Positions 5,264 to 7,497 of a stretch of DNA of 7,497 nucleotides are shown here, piece by piece. Each line of letters opens with the position of its first letter. Positions within the stretch are counted from its first letter, which is position 1. The notes under the pieces were generated by a model. The model searched no databases. It worked only from the letters and a program-made list of their open reading frames with translations, and had not been told where the DNA came from. This DNA is from Burkholderiales bacterium (lineage in GTDB: Bacteria > Pseudomonadota > Gammaproteobacteria > Burkholderiales > Burkholderiaceae_C), in NCBI GenBank assembly GCA_947458895.1, contig CANHBY010000054.1:1-7497 (forward strand), in the 5' to 3' direction. The translations under genes were made by a program, and so were the position numbers.

Positions 5264-7002
5264 TGAACTCCCCCACCATCAAGGCACGCGATGTCCCACC
5301 CAGGGCCATCTGGGCCCTTGAACAAGCAGGGGTGACGCCTCTGCTGGCCAGGCTGTTCGCAGCTCGCGGCGTACGCAGCGCCGATGATCTCGACGATGGC
5401 TTGGCCAAACTTCTGCCGCCCAATACCTTGCTCGGCGCTGAGACTGCGGCTAAGCAACTGGCCCAGGCGATTGAGGCGCGCGAGCGCATTTGCGTCATTG
5501 CCGACTACGACTGTGATGGGGCCACTGCCTGTGCCGTCGCTCTGCGTGGCTTGGCGCTGCTGGGTGCACCCGCCGACATGCTGACCTACCTGGTGCCTGA
5601 CAGGGCGCTGCATGGCTATGGGCTCACGCCCACCATCGTCGATCTGGCGATGGAACAAACGCCACGCTGGTTGCTCACGGTCGACAACGGCATCGCCAGC
5701 TTGGCCGGTGTGTCGCACGCAAGATCTCGGGGCCTGGGCGTGATCGTCACCGATCACCACCTGCCGGCACTCGAAAATGGTGTCATCGTGCTGCCTGAGG
5801 CTAACGTCATCGTGAATCCCAGCCAGCCGGGCTGCGGCTTCGAGAGCAAAAACCTCGCCGGGGTGGGCGTGATGTTTTATGTGCTCTTAGCGCTTCGCAG
5901 CGAGTTGCGTGAGCGCGGCATGTTCGACACCGCCAACCAACCCCGGCTCGATACTTTGCTGGACCTCGTGGCTCTGGGCACCGTGGCCGACGTGGTCAAG
6001 CTCGACGCCAACAACCGACGCCTGGTAGCCCAAGGCCTGAGGCGCATTCGCCAGGGAAAAATGCACGCCGGGCTCGCCGCGCTTTTTGCAGTCGCCAGCC
6101 GCAACCCTGCGCAAGCCAGTGGTTTTGATTTTGGTTTTGCACTGGGGCCACGCATCAACGCCGCAGGCCGTTTGGCTGACATGACGCTGGGCATCGAATG
6201 CCTGCTGACCGATGACCCAGGCCGTGCTACCGAATTGGCTCAACTGCTGGACGGCATCAACCGCGAGCGCCGAGAGGTGGAATCCACCATGCGCGACGAA
6301 GCAGAGGCCTGGCTGGAATCGATCCTGGGCGTGGATGCAAGCGGTGAAGCGCAAGTGCCCTGCGCACTGGCTATTTTTAGACCCGACTTTCATGAAGGGG
6401 TGGTGGGTATCGTCGCATCGCGCCTGAAAGATCGCGTGCACCGCCCCACCTTTGTGTTTGCACAGGGACACGACGGGCTGCTCAAGGGCTCTGGCCGCTC
6501 CATCCCCGGCTTTCACCTGCGAGACGCGCTCGATCTGGTGAGCAAGAGGCATCCCGGTGTGCTGAAAAAATTTGGTGGTCATGCCATGGCGGCCGGTTGC
6601 ACACTGGGCCCCGATGACTTCCCCACTTTTGATTCAGCGTTTCAACAAGTCGCCCAGGAATGGCTCACCCCCAGCGCCCTGGCCCAGCAGGTCTTGAGTG
6701 ATGGGCCCCTGGGCCCCGAGCATTTCAACGCCGCCACGGTCCAATCTTTGGATGCCCAGGTATGGGGTCAAGCCTTCGAGGCTCCCTTGTTCAGCGACGA
6801 GGTCGAGGTCGTGTCTCAACGTTTGCTCAAGGATCGACATCTCAAGCTCAGCGTGAAACACGGGGGCACGCTGCGCGAGGCCATCTGGTTCAACCACAAC
6901 GAGCCGGTGCCCAACAAAGTACTGCTTGCCTATCGCCTGAGCATCAATGAGTACAACGGCCAGCAGCGGGTTCAAATGGTGGTGGAGGCAGCCACGTCAT
7001 AG
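5263..7002 (+). CDS. recJ: RecJ, single-stranded-DNA-specific 5'-3' exonuclease
   Basis: This 579-residue protein has normal RecJ length. RecJ degrades single-stranded DNA from the 5' end in RecF-pathway recombination, mismatch and base-excision repair, using two Mn2+ or Mg2+ ions. The DHH domain shows motif I ADYDCDG (80-86), VDNG (140-143), TDHH (163-166) and ALGTVADVV (237-245), with metal-binding Asp and His residues present. GPRINAAGRL (295-304) and the helix with NRERRE (333-338) follow. The DHHA1 part has HEGVVGIVASRLKD (377-390), GSGRSIPGFHLRDAL (409-423) and KFGGHAMAAG (436-445), which bind the DNA strand. The C-terminal 100 or so residues form the OB-like domain (LFSDEVEVV, HLKLSV). 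The ATG sits in the TGATG overlap with the upstream gene, with a weak GGAAA six bases before it, so coupled translation is likely. No frameshift or missing key residue was seen. Confidence 0.96.
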   Translation: MNSPTIKARDVPPRAIWALEQAGVTPLLARLFAARGVRSADDLDDGLAKLLPPNTLLGAETAAKQLAQAIEARERICVIADYDCDGATACAVALRGLALLGAPADMLTYLVPDRALHGYGLTPTIVDLAMEQTPRWLLTVDNGIASLAGVSHARSRGLGVIVTDHHLPALENGVIVLPEANVIVNPSQPGCGFESKNLAGVGVMFYVLLALRSELRERGMFDTANQPRLDTLLDLVALGTVADVVKLDANNRRLVAQGLRRIRQGKMHAGLAALFAVASRNPAQASGFDFGFALGPRINAAGRLADMTLGIECLLTDDPGRATELAQLLDGINRERREVESTMRDEAEAWLESILGVDASGEAQVPCALAIFRPDFHEGVVGIVASRLKDRVHRPTFVFAQGHDGLLKGSGRSIPGFHLRDALDLVSKRHPGVLKKFGGHAMAAGCTLGPDDFPTFDSAFQQVAQEWLTPSALAQQVLSDGPLGPEHFNAATVQSLDAQVWGQAFEAPLFSDEVEVVSQRLLKDRHLKLSVKHGGTLREAIWFNHNEPVPNKVLLAYRLSINEYNGQQRVQMVVEAATS

Positions 7003-7022
7003 CCAAGGCTTGTTGCTCAAGA

Positions 7023-7039
7023 TAAGAGATAAGCTCTTA
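7023..7039. other. Weak AT-rich inverted repeat after recJ
   Basis: TAAGAG and CTCTTA form a six-base stem around ATAAG, 21 bases after the recJ stop. The stem is AT-rich and no T-run follows on either strand, so it is at best a poor terminator. Nothing else resembling a terminator lies in 7003-7088. Confidence 0.25.
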
Positions 7040-7073
7040 GGAGAACCTCTGTAGGGAACGACGAACAGACACC

Positions 7074-7079
7074 TACAAT
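7074..7079 (+). promoter_or_regulatory. Candidate -10 box of the PHP-domain gene
   Basis: TACAAT matches the -10 consensus at five of six positions. Its last base is nine bases before the A of the ATG at 7089, which would put the transcript start one to three bases from the start codon. No matching -35 was found 16-18 bases upstream. Confidence 0.35.
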
Positions 7080-7088
7080 GGTGCCTCG

Positions 7089-7497
7089 ATGTCCCCCTTC
7101 ACACAGCACACCCCCCCCGCTTGGCTAAACGCTGACCTGCACTCTCACTCGGTCATATCCGATGGGACCCTGGAGCCAGAGGTATTGGCGGCGCGAGCCA
7201 AAGCCAACGGCGTTGATCTCTGGTCACTGACCGACCATGACGAAATCAGCGGTCAACAACGGGCGATGAACGCCGCCCAGGGCTGTGGGCTGCCTTACCT
7301 GACCGGCACCGAAATATCGATTTCTTTTGTAGGGTGCACAGTGCACATCGTGGGCCTGGGCTTCGACCCCCACAACGAGGCGCTGCTTGCTGGCCTGCAA
7401 GCCACTCGCAATGGCCGACTAGAGCGAGCTCATGAAATTGCAGCCGGCTTGGCCAAGGCGGGTATCCATGGGGCGTTCGAAGGTGCCCTGCGCTATG
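7089..7497 (+). CDS. PHP-domain 3',5'-nucleoside bisphosphate phosphatase or RNase AM-type enzyme (3' end beyond the window)
   Basis: The first 136 codons are visible. The PHP fold is clear: DLHSHS (16-21) with the metal-binding HxH, SDGTL (24-28), LTDHDE (47-52), GTEIS (73-77) with its Glu metal ligand, and TVHIVGLGFD (84-93). This set matches the branch with Chromobacterium violaceum CV1693, shown to remove the 3' phosphate from 3',5'-bisphosphonucleotides such as pAp, and E. coli YciV (RNase AM), which trims RNA 5' ends. Old annotations call it TrpH-like. I infer one of these roles, and the sequence shown cannot choose between them. The remaining metal ligands lie past the window edge. The ATG at 7089 is the only start candidate after the in-frame stop at 7038-7040. 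It has no Shine-Dalgarno and a -10-like TACAAT just upstream. The gene follows recJ in the same direction after an 86-base gap. Confidence 0.88.
   Translation, partial: MSPFTQHTPPAWLNADLHSHSVISDGTLEPEVLAARAKANGVDLWSLTDHDEISGQQRAMNAAQGCGLPYLTGTEISISFVGCTVHIVGLGFDPHNEALLAGLQATRNGRLERAHEIAAGLAKAGIHGAFEGALRY

Noticed and set aside
4903..5760. Long minus-strand open frame of 285 codons across the unknown gene and recJ
   Set aside because: It runs antisense through two well-supported genes, has no recognisable motif and a composition of the kind produced by GC-rich shadow frames.
5887..6582. Minus-strand open frame of 231 codons inside recJ
   Set aside because: It is antisense to conserved RecJ motifs and resembles no known family.
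7041..7051. GAGAACCTCTG near the recJ end, resembling the tip GGGAACCTCTG of the palindromic element
   Set aside because: Only about nine bases match in a row and there is no second end nearby, so chance is the simpler explanation than a decayed solo end.

Overview
The window looks like a chromosomal segment of a betaproteobacterium, most likely order Burkholderiales (Comamonadaceae-like). The basis is its moderately GC-rich coding sequence, a FimV of the betaproteobacterial layout, a single LolC/E-type permease paired with LolD, and the pairing of recJ with a conserved uncharacterised gene that I know from that group. This placement rests on recalled family features, not on a search.

Layout. 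Positions 1-1924 (minus strand) hold the N-terminal and central part of fimV, a peptidoglycan-binding inner-membrane polar organiser. Its C-terminus lies beyond the left edge. Positions 1925-2156 are a gene-free leader. Positions 2157-2320 hold a 164-bp, nearly symmetrical palindromic element with the look of a non-autonomous insertion (MITE), flanked by a TCA direct repeat. The right copy of that repeat is exactly the stop codon of the next gene. Positions 2321-4259 (minus strand) are a two-gene lipoprotein-release operon: lolC/E permease, then lolD ATPase, overlapping by 8 nt. A 44-bp divergent intergenic region (4260-4303) separates it from a plus-strand pair: an uncharacterised conserved gene (4304-5263) overlapping recJ (5263-7002) by one nucleotide. 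At the right edge, a PHP-domain phosphatase gene (7089 onward) runs off the window.

Function. The minus-strand genes serve the cell envelope: LolCDE-type release of outer-membrane lipoproteins, and FimV in polar assembly and type IV pilus or secretion scaffolding. The plus-strand genes are linked to nucleic acids: RecJ 5'-3' single-strand exonuclease, and a PHP enzyme of the family that hydrolyses 3',5'-bisphosphonucleotides such as pAp or trims RNA 5' ends. The uncharacterised gene is tightly coupled to recJ, but nothing in its sequence gives a function.

The least ordinary object is the 164-bp palindrome. Blocks of near-perfect arm identity alternate with blocks of none, and its insertion left LolD unchanged because the duplicated target is the stop codon. 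I saw no tRNA, rRNA, CRISPR array, full transposase gene or defence system.
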